From: Aquibium microcysteis
GTDB taxonomy: Bacteria; Pseudomonadota; Alphaproteobacteria; Rhizobiales; Rhizobiaceae
Assembly: GCF_014495845.1 (NCBI RefSeq)
Contig: NZ_CP061080.1
Location: 4,144,001 to 4,208,000, forward strand
Reading direction: 5' to 3'
DNA length: 64,000 nucleotides
Shown here one piece after another: positions 16,674-26,790 of the stretch. The notes below the pieces were generated by a model. It worked only from the letters and a program-made list of their open reading frames with translations. It had not been told where the DNA came from and made no database searches. A program made the position numbers and the translations under genes. Positions within the stretch are counted from its first letter, which is position 1; the number at the start of each line of letters is the position of its first letter.

Positions 16674-16702
16674 GGGGCCCGGTTCCGCCGGGCCCCTTTT
16701 TT
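16674..16702 (+). terminator. Rho-independent terminator of glnK-amtB
   Basis: The 9-bp stem GGGGCCCGG / CCGGGCCCC with a five-base loop is followed by six T residues (16697-16702). It lies 63 bp after the amtB stop codon and separates it from ftsK. Confidence 0.85.
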
Positions 16703-16731
16703 GTCCGCCGGCGCCGGCAGGCCGGCCATGG

Positions 16732-16747
16732 TTAATGGCGCTTTAAC
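16732..16747 (+). promoter_or_regulatory. CtrA-type binding site upstream of ftsK
   Basis: TTAATGGCGCTTTAAC is an exact TTAA-N7-TTAAC full site, 76 bp before the ftsK ATG. CtrA control of division genes is well known in alphaproteobacteria, so cell-cycle timing of ftsK is a reasonable inference. Confidence 0.6.
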
Positions 16748-16822
16748 CGCCTGCCCCTAGTCTGGGACCGTTCCGGCACCGCTCCGAGAGTCGTGCCGGC
16801 ACGCGACCAGAGGATCGAACGC

Positions 16823-19501
16823 ATGCGTCAAGGCCCGTCAGCCGCCTTTGCCCTGTCCGGACTGGGATATGGCATCCAGACCTTCCTGCGCCGTCAGCTG
16901 ATGCGCTTCGTCGGGCTCGCCCTGCTCGCCTTCTGCGGCTTCGCGGTGGCGAGCCTGGCCACCTGGAACGTCGCCGATCCGAGCTTCAGCCATGCGACCT
17001 CGAACCCGGTCACCAATGCGATGGGCTATCCCGGGGCAGTGCTTTCCGATCTCGCCATGCAGTTCTTCGGCCTCGCTTCGGTCGCCGGCCTGCTGCCGGC
17101 CTTCGCCTGGGGTCTGTTCTTCGTCTCCGCACGCGGCGTCGACCGCCTGCCGAAGCGCGGCCTCGCCTGGTTCGCGGCGGCCGTCCTGTCGGCCTCCCTG
17201 GCAGGCTGCATCGCAGCTCCGGCCACATGGCCGCTGCCGACCGGCCTCGGCGGCGTCGCCGGCGACATGGTGCTCAGGATCCCGGCGCTGTTTTCCGGTG
17301 GCTACCCGGCGGGCTGGCTGGCGGTCGCCTGCGGCGCCGCGTCCGCCGTCCCGGCCGTCTGGCTGATGCTCTTTGCGACCGGTCTCGTCGGGCGCGAGAC
17401 GGTCGCACCGGACGCCGAGGACACGGCCGACGCCGACGACCTCGACGGAGACCTGGACGAGGACGACCGCGGCTTCGCCTTCCTCGGCGCCGTCGTGCAC
17501 TGGTGGCTGTTCCTGAGCGCCTTCGTGCGCCGTGCGGTCGGAGCGGCACGCCGATCCGCCCGCCGGACGGACGACGCGGGCGTGGCGGAGGACGACGATC
17601 CGCTCCTCGATTTCGTCGTCTCGCGCGACGAGCGTCTCACGCCAGCCGCAGGCGAACCGCTGCGCCGCACGCGCGTCGAACCGGCCTTCGCGGCCGAGCC
17701 GGGCTTCGACCTGCCGCCCCGCGACCTCGACGACGAGGAGGACGAGGACGAACCGATGCCCGTCGTCGCTCCGGCCCAGCGCAAGGTCGAGCCGCAGGCG
17801 CAACCGCAGCCCCAGCCGCGCGCCGCGCAGGGTGCCGAGGCCACCGTCCGCAACTTCCGCTCCGCACCGGGGCAGGCACGCGTGGAGGCACCGGCGCCTC
17901 GACCGCTGCCCGGCGCCCGCCTCGAGCGCGAGGCGCAGACCAGCTTCATCGGCACCGACAGCTTCGAGATGCCGTCGCTGCACTTCCTGTCCGAAGCCAA
18001 GAACGTGGTCCGCGATCCCAGCCTGTCGAAGGACGCGCTGGAGCAGAACGCCCGGCTTCTCGAAGGCGTGCTGGAGGATTTCGGCGTCAAGGGCGAGATC
18101 ATCCACGTTCGCCCCGGCCCCGTGGTCACGCTCTACGAACTTGAGCCGGCGCCCGGCATCAAGTCGAGCCGCGTGATCGGCCTGGCCGACGACATCGCCC
18201 GCTCGATGAGCGCCATCGCCTGCCGCGTCGCCGTCGTGCCCGGGCGCAACGCCATCGGCATCGAACTGCCCAATGCCAAGCGCGAGACGGTGTACCTGCG
18301 CGAACTGCTCGCCAGCCGCGACTTCGAGCAGTCGAAGGCCAAGCTCGCGCTGGCGCTGGGCAAGACCATCAACGGCGAGGCGGTGATCGCCGACATCGCC
18401 AAGTTCCCGCATCTGCTCGTGGCCGGCACCACCGGTTCGGGCAAGTCGGTGGCCATCAACACCTTCATCCTGTCGATCCTCTACCGCATGAAGCCGGACG
18501 ACTGCCGGCTGATCATGATCGATCCGAAGATGCTCGAGCTGTCGGTCTACGACGGCATCCCCCATCTGCTGACGCCGGTCGTCACCGACCCCAAGAAGGC
18601 CGTCGTCGCGCTGAAATGGACGGTCCGCGAGATGGAGGACCGCTACCGCAAGATGTCCAAGGTCGGCGTGCGCAACATCGATGGCTTCAACCAGCGCGTC
18701 GGCCAGGCGCAGAAGAAGGGCGAGGCCATCTCGCGCACCGTCCAGACGGGCTTCGACCGCGACACCGGCGAGGCCGTCTACGAGACCGAGGCCCTGGATC
18801 TCAAGCCGCTGCCCTACATCGTCGTCATCATCGACGAGATGGCCGACCTGATGATGGTCGCGGGCAAGGAGATCGAAGGCGCGGTGCAGCGGCTCGCGCA
18901 GATGGCGCGCGCAGCCGGCATCCACGTCATCATGGCCACGCAGCGTCCGTCCGTCGACGTCATCACCGGCACGATCAAGGCGAACTTCCCGACCCGCATC
19001 TCCTTCCAGGTGACGTCCAAGATCGACAGCCGCACCATTCTCGGCGAAATGGGCGCCGAGCAGCTGCTCGGCATGGGCGACATGCTCTACATGGCCGGCG
19101 GCGGCCGCATCCAGCGCGTTCACGGCCCCTTCGTCTCCGACGACGAGGTCGAGAAGGTCGTCGGCCATCTGAAGCTGCAGGGCGTGCCCGAATATCTCGA
19201 CGCCATCACCGAGGACGACGAGGACGAGGGCGACGAGCCGTCCGGCAAGGGCGGTGGCGGATCGGGCGGTTCCGGCGGCGGGACCTTCGACGATTCGGAA
19301 GACCCTTACGACCAGGCGGTCTCGGTGGTCTTGCGCGACGGCAAGGCGTCCACCAGCTATATCCAGCGCAGGCTCGGCATCGGCTACAACCGCGCCGCCT
19401 CGATCATCGAGCGGATGGAGAAGGAAGGCATCGTCGGCCCGGCCAACCATGCCGGCAAACGCGAGATCCTCGTGCCGACCGAGGAAGAGGACCCGTTCTG
19501 A
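16823..19501 (+). CDS. ftsK: DNA translocase FtsK
   Basis: FtsK pumps DNA at the septum and activates chromosome-dimer resolution. From ATG 16823 it has 892 residues. Four membrane helices lie in the first 200 or so, then an acidic and Pro/Gln-rich linker. The motor domain has Walker [13 protein letters not shown] (about 535) and Walker [15 protein letters not shown], and the FtsK block [21 protein letters not shown] Gly-rich hinge leads to the winged-helix gamma domain ([20 protein letters not shown]), which reads KOPS sites. ATG 16823 has GAGG upstream; GTG 16793 is less likely. Confidence 0.95.
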   Translation: MRQGPSAAFALSGLGYGIQTFLRRQLMRFVGLALLAFCGFAVASLATWNVADPSFSHATSNPVTNAMGYPGAVLSDLAMQFFGLASVAGLLPAFAWGLFFVSARGVDRLPKRGLAWFAAAVLSASLAGCIAAPATWPLPTGLGGVAGDMVLRIPALFSGGYPAGWLAVACGAASAVPAVWLMLFATGLVGRETVAPDAEDTADADDLDGDLDEDDRGFAFLGAVVHWWLFLSAFVRRAVGAARRSARRTDDAGVAEDDDPLLDFVVSRDERLTPAAGEPLRRTRVEPAFAAEPGFDLPPRDLDDEEDEDEPMPVVAPAQRKVEPQAQPQPQPRAAQGAEATVRNFRSAPGQARVEAPAPRPLPGARLEREAQTSFIGTDSFEMPSLHFLSEAKNVVRDPSLSKDALEQNARLLEGVLEDFGVKGEIIHVRPGPVVTLYELEPAPGIKSSRVIGLADDIARSMSAIACRVAVVPGRNAIGIELPNAKRETVYLRELLASRDFEQSKAKLALALGKTINGEAVIADIAKFPHLLVAGTTGSGKSVAINTFILSILYRMKPDDCRLIMIDPKMLELSVYDGIPHLLTPVVTDPKKAVVALKWTVREMEDRYRKMSKVGVRNIDGFNQRVGQAQKKGEAISRTVQTGFDRDTGEAVYETEALDLKPLPYIVVIIDEMADLMMVAGKEIEGAVQRLAQMARAAGIHVIMATQRPSVDVITGTIKANFPTRISFQVTSKIDSRTILGEMGAEQLLGMGDMLYMAGGGRIQRVHGPFVSDDEVEKVVGHLKLQGVPEYLDAITEDDEDEGDEPSGKGGGGSGGSGGGTFDDSEDPYDQAVSVVLRDGKASTSYIQRRLGIGYNRAASIIERMEKEGIVGPANHAGKREILVPTEEEDPF

Positions 19502-19579
19502 ACCGGCCGCCCCGCACAGAGCCAAACTAAAGCCGCAGTCGCTTCCTAGCCCTGCGGCATGAACAGGAGATTCGGATCC

Positions 19580-20254
19580 ATGACCGCATCAACCGCCGCG
19601 CGGCCCGGCCGCCTGCGCCGCACCGTGGCCGCCCTCGCCATCGCCGCCCTCGCAGCCGCCGCGCTGCCGTCGAACCCGGCCGTCGCGCAAGGCGCAGGCA
19701 TGGCGGACGCCCAGAAGATCGCCGACCATTTCGCCGGCGTGAAGACGATGACGGGCGAGTTCGTGCAGTTCGGACCGAAGGGCGAGCAGACCGGCGGCAA
19801 GTTCTTCATCCAGCGCCCGGGCAAGATCCGCTTCAACTACGAGGAGCCCTCGGGCTTCAAGGTCATCGCCGACGGCGAGTCCGTCGTCATCAACAACGCC
19901 AAGCTCAACACCTGGGACCTCTATCCGCTGTCGAAGACGCCGCTGAAGCTGCTCCTCGACAACCGCATCGACCTGTCGGGCGACAAGGTCCGCTCGGTGC
20001 GCGAGGACGACGACCTGACCACCATCCAGCTCCAGGACAAGTCGATCTTCGGCGATTCGACCATCACCATGATGTTCGATCCCAAGAGCTACGAGCTGCG
20101 CCAGTGGACCATCACCGACGCCCAGGGCAAGGACACCACGGTGATGATCTTCAACGTCCAGCAGGGCGTCGCCTTCGACCCGAGCGTCTTCACCATCGAC
20201 TATGCCCGCGTCACCGAGGCCTCGCAGGGCCAGGGCGCAAATCGCGGCAAGTAG
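19580..20254 (+). CDS. lolA: LolA-like outer-membrane lipoprotein carrier
   Basis: LolA carries lipoproteins across the periplasm. The 224-residue precursor has a long signal peptide (Arg-rich start, ALAIAALAAAALPSNPAVAQG). The mature domain begins AQKIADHFAGVKTMTGEFVQFGPKGEQTGGKFF and includes RPGKIRFNYEEPSGFKVIADGESVVI, the usual LolA/LppX core. It follows ftsK by 78 bp, as in many bacteria. ATG 19580 has AGGAG about 12 bases upstream; ATG 19559 has none. Confidence 0.88.
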   Translation: MTASTAARPGRLRRTVAALAIAALAAAALPSNPAVAQGAGMADAQKIADHFAGVKTMTGEFVQFGPKGEQTGGKFFIQRPGKIRFNYEEPSGFKVIADGESVVINNAKLNTWDLYPLSKTPLKLLLDNRIDLSGDKVRSVREDDDLTTIQLQDKSIFGDSTITMMFDPKSYELRQWTITDAQGKDTTVMIFNVQQGVAFDPSVFTIDYARVTEASQGQGANRGK

Positions 20255-20391
20255 GCCTCGCCACGCGCTTCGGCTCGGGCGTGCGCCCGGACGCTTGATT
20301 TCGGGGCGCGGGAATGGGAACGGTTCGACGAGGGTCGCCGCGGCCGCGCAGCGGCCCTTTCCCGTTCACGCCTCCCCGCACGGAAGACGCC

Positions 20392-21198
20392 ATGCCGCTG
20401 ACGATCGCCACCTGGAACATCAACTCGGTCCGGCTGCGCTTCCCGCTGGTGGAGCGATTCCTGCGCGAGCACCGGCCCGACGTGCTGTGCCTGCAGGAGA
20501 TCAAGTGTCCTGACGACCTCTTCCCCGCCGACGATTTCCGCCAGCTCGGCTACGAGCACGTCGCGATCAGCGGGCAGAAGGGCTATCACGGCGTGGCGAC
20601 GATCTCCCGCCGCCCGCTGGCGATCGTCGAGAAGCGCCGCTTCTGCGACAATGACGATTGCCGCCACCTTTCGACCCGGTTCGATGCCGGCGGCAAGTCG
20701 GTCCTGCTGCACAATTTCTACGTCCCTGCCGGCGGTGACGAGCCCGATCCCGCGATCAACCCGAAGTTCCGCCACAAGCTCGACTTCATTGAGGAGATGC
20801 GTGGCATCGCGGCCGAGCAGGATGGCGGGAATGCCGCCGTGCTGGTCGGCGACCTGAACATCGCCCCTCTGGAGGACGACGTCTGGTCGCACAAGCAGCT
20901 GCTGAAGGTGGTGAGCCACACACCGGTGGAGACCGAAGGGCTGGAATCGATGCGTCGGCAGGGCGGCTGGTCCGACCTGATGCGCATCCACACGCCGCCG
21001 CCGGAGAAGATCTACACCTGGTGGAGCTACCGCGCCCGCGACTGGGAAGCGGCCGACCGCGGCCGCCGCCTCGACCACGCCTGGTCGTCGCCGAACCTGG
21101 TCGACATCCTGAGAGGCATCGAGGTGCTGAAGGAGGCGCGCGGCTGGGAACGCCCCTCGGACCACGTGCCGGTGATCGCGCGATTCGCAATGGACTGA
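20392..21198 (+). CDS. xth: Exodeoxyribonuclease III
   Basis: This is an AP endonuclease / 3'-5' exonuclease of base-excision repair, 268 residues from ATG 20392. Active-site blocks are ATWNINSVRLR, CLQEIKC (metal Glu), GYHGVATISR, VLVGDLNIAPLEDDVW (Asp-Asn), TWWSYRARDWEAADRGRRLDH and RPSDHVPVIARF (catalytic Asp-His). GGAAGA lies before the chosen ATG. It converges with the CNB-domain gene. Confidence 0.93.
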   Translation: MPLTIATWNINSVRLRFPLVERFLREHRPDVLCLQEIKCPDDLFPADDFRQLGYEHVAISGQKGYHGVATISRRPLAIVEKRRFCDNDDCRHLSTRFDAGGKSVLLHNFYVPAGGDEPDPAINPKFRHKLDFIEEMRGIAAEQDGGNAAVLVGDLNIAPLEDDVWSHKQLLKVVSHTPVETEGLESMRRQGGWSDLMRIHTPPPEKIYTWWSYRARDWEAADRGRRLDHAWSSPNLVDILRGIEVLKEARGWERPSDHVPVIARFAMD

Positions 21199-21314
21199 AG
21201 CGCGGCGCCAGAAGGGGGCAACGGCATCGGGTGAAGGACTCCGCGACCGGATGGGTCCTGAGCCTGCAGAGCGAACCTGACGGAGACACGCTGGAGGCCT
21301 TCGGCGCGGGGAAC

Positions 21315-21767
21315 CTACTGGAACTTCGGGGCCAGGCTTTCGATCTTGGCGATCATCGTCGTCAGGCTGCGCGACAACCGCCGGTGCAGCATGGCCGCGA
21401 TCTGGGGATATTCCTCAAGCATGCGCCGGAACAGCGCCCGGTTGAGCCGGACGACCTCGACGTCGCCCGCGGCAACCGCACCGGTGAGGCGCTTCGTCTC
21501 GACGATCAGTGCTATTTCCCCCAGCACCGACCCCGGGCCGCACTGCGCGACGACGATCCGTCCCGCTTCCGTGTCGCGCACCAGCGCCACCACGCCGGCG
21601 ACGACCACATAGGCGCTGTCGGCCGTATCGCCCTCGCCATAGAGTTCGCGGCCGATGGTGTAGCGCAGCCTTTCGGTGCCGAAGGCGAGCAGGCGCATCT
21701 GTTCGGGCGTGAAGTCCTCGAAAATCTCCACGCCGGCCAGAATGCCGATATCGTCCTCTAGCGCCAT
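21315..21767 (-). CDS. Stand-alone cyclic-nucleotide-binding (CRP-like) domain protein
   Basis: The 150-residue protein is a single cNMP-binding beta-roll. It shows FEDFTPEQMRLLAFGTERLRYTIGRELYGEGD, the PGSVLGEIALIVETKRLTGAVAAGDVEVVRLNRALF cassette region, and a C-terminal helix. There is no helix-turn-helix, so it is not a DNA-binding CRP. The phosphate-binding cassette keeps GE but has KRLTGAV where cAMP receptors have RxAT, so the ligand is uncertain. It lies 58 bp downstream of the response-regulator gene on the same strand. Confidence 0.85.
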   Translation of the reverse strand: MALEDDIGILAGVEIFEDFTPEQMRLLAFGTERLRYTIGRELYGEGDTADSAYVVVAGVVALVRDTEAGRIVVAQCGPGSVLGEIALIVETKRLTGAVAAGDVEVVRLNRALFRRMLEEYPQIAAMLHRRLSRSLTTMIAKIESLAPKFQ

Positions 21768-21825
21768 GAAGCTGTCCCGGGCTTCCCCCCACCCGGCCCC
21801 CTGCCCGGCGGGATGGATCGCCGAC

Positions 21826-22509
21826 TCAGGGAACGAGCTTGTATCCGCCGCTTTCTGTCACAAGAATTTCGGCATTGGAAGGATCGCGCTCGATCTTCTG
21901 CCTCAACCGGTACACGTGCGTCTCGAGCGTATGCGTCGTCACCCCGGAGTTGTAGCCCCAGACCTCCTCCAGCAGGACGTCGCGGGTGATCACCTTCTGG
22001 CCGGCCCGATAGAGGTATTTGATGATCGAAGCCTCCTTCTCGGTCAGCCGCACCTTGCCCCCACGCTGGTCCAGGAGCAGCTTCTGGCTCGGCTTGAAGG
22101 TGTAGGGACCGACCACGAAGGTGGCGTCCTCGCTCTGCTCGTGCTGGCGAAGCTGGGCCCGGATGCGGGCGAGCAGGACGGCGAAGCGGAAGGGCTTGGT
22201 CACGTAGTCGTTGGCGCCGGCCTCCAGCCCCAGGATCGTGTCCGAATCCGTGTCCTGACCCGTCAGCATGATGATCGGCGACTTGAACCCGCCCTTGCGC
22301 AGCAGCTTCACCGCCTCGCGGCCGTCCATGTCCGGCAGCCCGACATCCATGATCAGCAGATCGATCAGCCCGGCGCGCGCGGTGGCCACGCCCTTCGTCG
22401 CGTTCGCCTCCTGGATCACGCGGAACTCCTCGTAGAGCGAAAGCTGCTCCACCAGCGTGGTCCGGAGGTCGTCGTCGTCGTCGACGATCAGGATTGTGCG
22501 TGACGTCAT
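21826..22509 (-). CDS. OmpR-family response regulator
   Basis: The 227-residue protein has a receiver domain (acidic DDDDD at 10-14, phospho-acceptor Asp55 in LLIMDVGLPDMDG, Thr in IIMLTGQD, Lys in YVTKPF) and a winged-helix DNA-binding domain (LTEKEASIIKYLYRAGQKVITRDVLLEEVWGY, and HTLETHVYRLRQKIE). No histidine kinase adjoins it. Conserved alphaproteobacterial envelope regulators such as CenR have this architecture, but I cannot assign that name from sequence alone. Confidence 0.92.
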   Translation of the reverse strand: MTSRTILIVDDDDDLRTTLVEQLSLYEEFRVIQEANATKGVATARAGLIDLLIMDVGLPDMDGREAVKLLRKGGFKSPIIMLTGQDTDSDTILGLEAGANDYVTKPFRFAVLLARIRAQLRQHEQSEDATFVVGPYTFKPSQKLLLDQRGGKVRLTEKEASIIKYLYRAGQKVITRDVLLEEVWGYNSGVTTHTLETHVYRLRQKIERDPSNAEILVTESGGYKLVP

Positions 22510-22641
22510 CGTGAATTCCAGTCTTTCATGTCGACAGCCCGTCCGAGGACCATTCTTCTAGGAAACGCGCCGAAACTGTGGAAGCCGTTCACCGTGATTT
22601 GTTCTCAAATGATATCTTACCTCCAAAAACGTGAACGCAAG

Positions 22642-23187
22642 ATGCGCGCGCGCGAAATTGCGGGAATCTGCGGGCCGGCCACCGTGCGCCCACGTCCGGG
22701 ACAGCCGAGCCAGGGCCTGCTCGCACTCGCCGGCACCGTGTTTCCCTGCGCGCTCGGACGCAGCGGCATCACCGCCCTCAAGCGCGAGGGCGATGGGGCC
22801 ACCCCCCTCGCCCTCATGCGGGTGCTGTGGGGTTACCGCCGGCCCGGCCGCGGGTTTCCGCCGCCGACCCGCCTCCCGATGCTGCCCGCCGGACCCTCGC
22901 TCGGCTGGTGCGACGCCCCCGGCGACCGCAACTACAACCGACCGGTCCGCCTGCCCTACCCGGCGAGCTGCGAGACCATGCAGCGGGCCGACCGGCTCTA
23001 CGACGTGGTGCTTGTGCTCGACTGGAACATGCGCCCGGCCATCCGCGGCCGCGGCAGCGCCATCTTCCTGCACGTCGCCCGGCCAGGCTACGCCCCGACC
23101 GAAGGCTGCATCGCCGTCTCGCCCGCCACCATGCGACGGCTTCTGCCGCGGCTGCGCGCGGGTTCGGTGGTACGGGTGACGCGGTAG
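22642..23187 (+). CDS. L,D-transpeptidase (YkuD) family protein
   Basis: The C-terminal half shows the YkuD catalytic motif: GSAIFLHVARPGYAPTEGCIAV, with the conserved His and the nucleophile Cys in TEGCIAV. The N-terminal part has the usual CALGRSGITALKREGDGATPLA block. Such enzymes form 3-3 crosslinks in peptidoglycan or attach proteins to it. No signal peptide is evident. Starts are uncertain: ATG 22642 puts the family-conserved region close to the N-terminus (181 residues), while an open frame extends to 22528. Confidence 0.82.
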   Translation: MRAREIAGICGPATVRPRPGQPSQGLLALAGTVFPCALGRSGITALKREGDGATPLALMRVLWGYRRPGRGFPPPTRLPMLPAGPSLGWCDAPGDRNYNRPVRLPYPASCETMQRADRLYDVVLVLDWNMRPAIRGRGSAIFLHVARPGYAPTEGCIAVSPATMRRLLPRLRAGSVVRVTR

Positions 23188-23200
23188 CGGGAGGGCAGCG

Positions 23201-23857
23201 TCACCCGTAGCGCCACACCACCGTGCGCTTGACCTCGGCATCCTCGAGCGCTCGCGTCACCGGCACCTGGTATTCCGCCAGGAGCGTCAGCCGGTCCCGC
23301 GGCAGGTAGGAGCGGCCGGGGTCGCCCACGAGCACCGACGTGCCCGCTGCCGCGAGCGTGTCGAACCAGCCGAGCAGGCCGGCGGTCATGTCGCGGTCGT
23401 AGAACACGTCGCCGGCCAGCACCACGTCCCAGTCGCCCTCGTCCCCGGTCAGGTCCGCATCTGTGAAGGGAACGGTCACGCCGTTCGCGGCCGCGTTGAG
23501 CATCACGGCGCCGCGGCAGAACCGGTCGATGTCGGCGGCGAGCACTTGCGCCGCGCCGGCCTTCGCCGCGGCGATCGCCACCAGCCCCGATCCCGTGGCG
23601 AAGTCGAGCACGCGCCGGCCGGCGACCGTCTGCGGATGGTCGAGCAGGTAGCGGGCGAGCCCCTGGCCCCCCGCCCAGGCGAAGGCCCAGAACGGCGGCG
23701 GCAGTCCGATCTCCTGCAGTTCCTCCTCCGTCCGGTGCCACAGCTCGTGCGCCTCGTCGGCGAGGTGCAACGCAATTTCCGGCACGTGCGGCGGTGCCCG
23801 CAGAACCGTGTTGGCGCGGATGAAGCCTTCGGCCCGACCGGGCGTCAGGATGTCCAT
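23201..23857 (-). CDS. METTL20-like class I methyltransferase
   Basis: The 218-residue protein has the SAM-binding motif VLDFATGSGLVAIAAAKAGA, motif ADIDRF and the post-motif GDVFYD. The block PPPFWAFAWAGGQGLARYLLD before motif I is typical of the METTL20/ETF-beta lysine methyltransferase branch, which has bacterial members. The likely target is therefore a protein lysine, possibly electron-transfer flavoprotein, but this is by family only. It lies 13 bp from the EVE gene on the same strand. Confidence 0.75.
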   Translation of the reverse strand: MDILTPGRAEGFIRANTVLRAPPHVPEIALHLADEAHELWHRTEEELQEIGLPPPFWAFAWAGGQGLARYLLDHPQTVAGRRVLDFATGSGLVAIAAAKAGAAQVLAADIDRFCRGAVMLNAAANGVTVPFTDADLTGDEGDWDVVLAGDVFYDRDMTAGLLGWFDTLAAAGTSVLVGDPGRSYLPRDRLTLLAEYQVPVTRALEDAEVKRTVVWRYG

Positions 23858-23870
23858 GGTCCCGTCCGGC

Positions 23871-24287
23871 TCAGGACAGCCCGCCCATGCGGCAGACCTC
23901 GTCCCACTCCTCGTCGCGCACGGGCTGCACCGACAGCCGCATCGACTTCACCAGCGCCATCTCGGCGAGCTTCGGATTGGCCTTCACCGCTTCCAGCGAC
24001 ACCGGCTTCGGCATGTCCTGCACGGCGCGGACGTCGACGCATTCCCAGCGCGGATCGGCACTCGTCGAATCCAGATGGACGAGACCGCAGACCTCGACGA
24101 TGCCGACGATCTCCTTGCCCTCGTTGGAGTGGTAGAAGAACCCCCGGTCGCCGATCTGCATGGCGCGCATGTTGTTGCGGGCGAGGTAGTTGCGCACCCC
24201 GTCCCATTCCTGCCCGGCCGCACCCCTGGCCTTCTGCATCTCCCAGGACCACTTGAAGGGCTCCGACTTGAACAGCCAGTAGGCCAT
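23871..24287 (-). CDS. EVE domain protein
   Basis: The 138-residue protein is a full EVE domain: YWLFKSEPFKWSWE at the start, GVRNYLARNNMRAMQIGDRGFFYHSN, EIVGIVEVCG and RWECVDVRAVQDMPKPVSLEAVKANP. EVE domains bind modified bases in RNA or DNA, and small EVE proteins are usually linked to tRNA or RNA metabolism. Its ATG overlaps the stop codon of the YciI gene by one base, so the two are translationally coupled. Confidence 0.88.
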   Translation of the reverse strand: MAYWLFKSEPFKWSWEMQKARGAAGQEWDGVRNYLARNNMRAMQIGDRGFFYHSNEGKEIVGIVEVCGLVHLDSTSADPRWECVDVRAVQDMPKPVSLEAVKANPKLAEMALVKSMRLSVQPVRDEEWDEVCRMGGLS

Positions 24288-24583
24288 CACGCGGTCTCCG
24301 GCTTGTTGAAGGTCCAGTTCCAGGGGCGGATCTCGACCGAGGCGAACAGGCCCGCCTTGGCGTAGGGATCCTCCGCCGCGATCATCTCGGCGGCCTTCTG
24401 GTCCGGCGCCTCGATGACCACGAGGCTTCCGTTCGGCTTGCCTTCGCTGTCGGCGAACGGCCCTGCCAGCGCCAGCGAACCCTTTCCGTTCAGCGTTTCC
24501 AGGAAAACCAGGTGCTCCGGCCGCGTGTCCATGCGCAGCTGGAGGCAGCCGGGCTTGTCGTTGCAGATCACCGCGAACAGCAT
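24287..24583 (-). CDS. YciI-like protein
   Basis: The 98-residue protein is a YciI/YCII domain of the dimeric ferredoxin-like fold: MLFAVICNDKPGCLQLRMDTR, HLVFLETLNGKGSLALAGPFAD, and DPYAKAGLFASVEIRPWNWTFN. The conserved His of the putative active site is in PEHLVFLE. The function is unknown. It heads the YciI-EVE-methyltransferase run and follows gpsA by 32 bp on the same strand. Confidence 0.88.
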   Translation of the reverse strand: MLFAVICNDKPGCLQLRMDTRPEHLVFLETLNGKGSLALAGPFADSEGKPNGSLVVIEAPDQKAAEMIAAEDPYAKAGLFASVEIRPWNWTFNKPETA

Positions 24584-24615
24584 GACGTCATCCCCCTTCA
24601 GCCTGCCCGCCTGCG

Positions 24616-25602
24616 TCAGCTCTCGCTCTTCAGCGGCCGCGCCAGCAGGTTCGACACGGCTTCGCGCACCGTGATCGTCCGGTCAAGGATCATCGCGACG
24701 CTTTCGGTGATCGGCGCGTCGATGCCGCGCTCCTGCGCGATGCGCCGGGCGATTCCCGCGGTGGCGACACCCTCGGCGAGCGGCAGCCCGTCGAGGGGTT
24801 CGGCCCGGCCGATCGCCCGCCCGTAGGCGAAGTTGCGCGACTGGCCGGAGCCGCAGGTGAGCATCAGGTCGCCGAGTCCGGAAAGCCCCATCAGCGTTTC
24901 CGGACGGGCGCCGAAGGAGGCGCCGATGCGGCGCAGCTCGACGAAGCCGCGCGTCACCAGCGCCGCCTGCGCGCTGGCGCCGAGCCCCGCGCCGACGACC
25001 GCCCCGGCCGCGATCGCCAGCACGTTCTTCAGCGCGCCGCCGGCCTCGACGCCGACGAGATCGTCGCTCGAATAGCAGCGCAGCGTCGGCGTCGAGAGAA
25101 ACACCGCGAGCCGCGCCGCGGTCTCGATGTCGAATGCGGCGACCGTCACCGCCGTCGGCAGCCCCGCCGCGACGTCAGACGCGAAGCTCGGTCCCGACAG
25201 GGCAGCCGGCGGGTTGTCGGGCAGGACCTCCTGCGCGATCTCCGACATCAGCCGCCCGGTGCCCGCCTCGATGCCCTTGGCGCACAGCACGAGCGGGATC
25301 CCCGGCTCGATGACGCCGCGGACCTGCGACAGCACCGCGGCGGTCTGCTGCGCCGGTACGACCGACAGCACGCATTCGGCGCCGCCGATCGCCGCGGCGA
25401 GTTCGTCGCAGGCGGTCAGATCCGGATGAAGCGCCATGCCCGGCAGGTAGCGCGGATTGGAATGGTTGCCGTTGACGGCGTCCACCGTGGCAAGGTCGCG
25501 CGCCCACAGCCGGACGCGGTTGCCGGCCACCGTCAGGGTCTGGGCAAGCGCCGTGCCCCAGGCCCCGCCGCCGAGCACCGCGATCTGCGGCGCCGGCCTC
25601 AT
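24616..25602 (-). CDS. gpsA: Glycerol-3-phosphate dehydrogenase [NAD(P)+]
   Basis: GpsA reduces dihydroxyacetone phosphate to sn-glycerol-3-phosphate for phospholipid synthesis. The 328-residue protein has the Rossmann motif [17 protein letters not shown], the [15 protein letters not shown] block, the signature [19 protein letters not shown], and catalytic Lys in [30 protein letters not shown] is also diagnostic. Its ATG overlaps the tsaD stop by four bases (ATGA), showing an operon. Confidence 0.95.
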   Translation of the reverse strand: MRPAPQIAVLGGGAWGTALAQTLTVAGNRVRLWARDLATVDAVNGNHSNPRYLPGMALHPDLTACDELAAAIGGAECVLSVVPAQQTAAVLSQVRGVIEPGIPLVLCAKGIEAGTGRLMSEIAQEVLPDNPPAALSGPSFASDVAAGLPTAVTVAAFDIETAARLAVFLSTPTLRCYSSDDLVGVEAGGALKNVLAIAAGAVVGAGLGASAQAALVTRGFVELRRIGASFGARPETLMGLSGLGDLMLTCGSGQSRNFAYGRAIGRAEPLDGLPLAEGVATAGIARRIAQERGIDAPITESVAMILDRTITVREAVSNLLARPLKSES

Positions 25603-26711
25603 GCCTTGGCTCCCCGCTTGCCGGCACCGACCAGCGGCGCGGCGGTGGCGTCGAGCGGCCAGCGCGAACGCGGCGCCATTTCCATCGGGTCGCCGTCGTC
25701 GGAAAGCCCGGCGCGCAGCCGCTCGATGCCGGCCCAGGCGATCATCGCCGCATTGTCGGTGCAGAGCGCCGCCGGCGGCGCGAGGAAGGCGAAGCCGTGC
25801 CGCTCGCACAGCGACAGCAGCGCCGCGCGGATCGGTCCGTTGGCGGCCACCCCGCCCGCCACCACCAGCGTCGGCGCGTCCGATGCCGGATGCTCCAGGC
25901 GGAAGCGCTCCAGGCTGCGGGCGACGCGGTCGGCCAGCGTCTCGACGATCGCCCGCTGGAACGAGGCGGCGATGTCGGCCACGTCCTGGTCCGACAGCGG
26001 CGCGATCGCGGTCGCGGCCTGGCGCACGGCCGTCTTCAGGCCCGAGAAGGAGAAGTCCGGCCGCGCCTCGCCCTTCAGCGGGTGCGGGAAGTCGAAGCGC
26101 CGCGCATCGCCGGTCGCGGCCACCCGCTCGACGTTCGGCCCGCCCGGATAGGGCAGGCCGAGCAGCTTGGCGGTCTTGTCGAAAGCCTCGCCGATCGCGT
26201 CGTCGATCGTCGAGGCCCAGCGCGCGTAGCGCCCCGGCCCCTCGACCAGAAGGATCTGCGTGTGCCCGCCCGAGACGAGCAGGATCAGGTAGGGGAACGC
26301 GACAGCGCCGATCAGCCGGGCCGACAGTGCATGGCCTTCCAGGTGATTGACGGCGATCAGCGGCTTGCCGGCCGCCGCCGCGATCGCCTTGGCGGTCATC
26401 AGCCCGACCAGCAGCCCGCCGATGAGGCCAGGGCCGGCGGTCGCCGCCACTGCGTCGACCTCGTCCAGCGCCGTCCCGGCCTCCGCCAGGGCCGCTTCCA
26501 CGATCCCGTCCAGCGCCTCGACATGGGCCCGCGCGGCGATCTCCGGCACCACGCCGCCGAAGGCCGCGTGCTCCTCCAGTTGCGAGAGCACCACGTTGGA
26601 CAGGATGCGCGGCGCGCTGCCGTCCTGCCACGCCACCACGGACGCGGCCGTCTCGTCGCAGCTCGTCTCGATGCCGAGCACCCTGATCTCGCCATTTGCG
26701 GTGAGCATCAT
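25599..26711 (-). CDS. tsaD: tRNA N6-threonylcarbamoyladenosine transferase subunit
   Basis: TsaD transfers threonylcarbamoyl to A37 of ANN-decoding tRNAs, with TsaB and TsaE. The 370-residue protein shows [15 protein letters not shown], the metal site [48 protein letters not shown], and [12 protein letters not shown]. It is divergent from hemC, with an 80-bp gap that must hold both promoters; no convincing hexamers were found there. Confidence 0.95.
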   Translation of the reverse strand: MMLTANGEIRVLGIETSCDETAASVVAWQDGSAPRILSNVVLSQLEEHAAFGGVVPEIAARAHVEALDGIVEAALAEAGTALDEVDAVAATAGPGLIGGLLVGLMTAKAIAAAAGKPLIAVNHLEGHALSARLIGAVAFPYLILLVSGGHTQILLVEGPGRYARWASTIDDAIGEAFDKTAKLLGLPYPGGPNVERVAATGDARRFDFPHPLKGEARPDFSFSGLKTAVRQAATAIAPLSDQDVADIAASFQRAIVETLADRVARSLERFRLEHPASDAPTLVVAGGVAANGPIRAALLSLCERHGFAFLAPPAALCTDNAAMIAWAGIERLRAGLSDDGDPMEMAPRSRWPLDATAAPLVGAGKRGAKA

Positions 26712-26790
26712 TGCCCGCTTGACCTTTCGCCGGTACGTAGGACGGAGGGAGGCCCTCCGGATGGGGACGGGTTAACACGGACCGGTGAGG

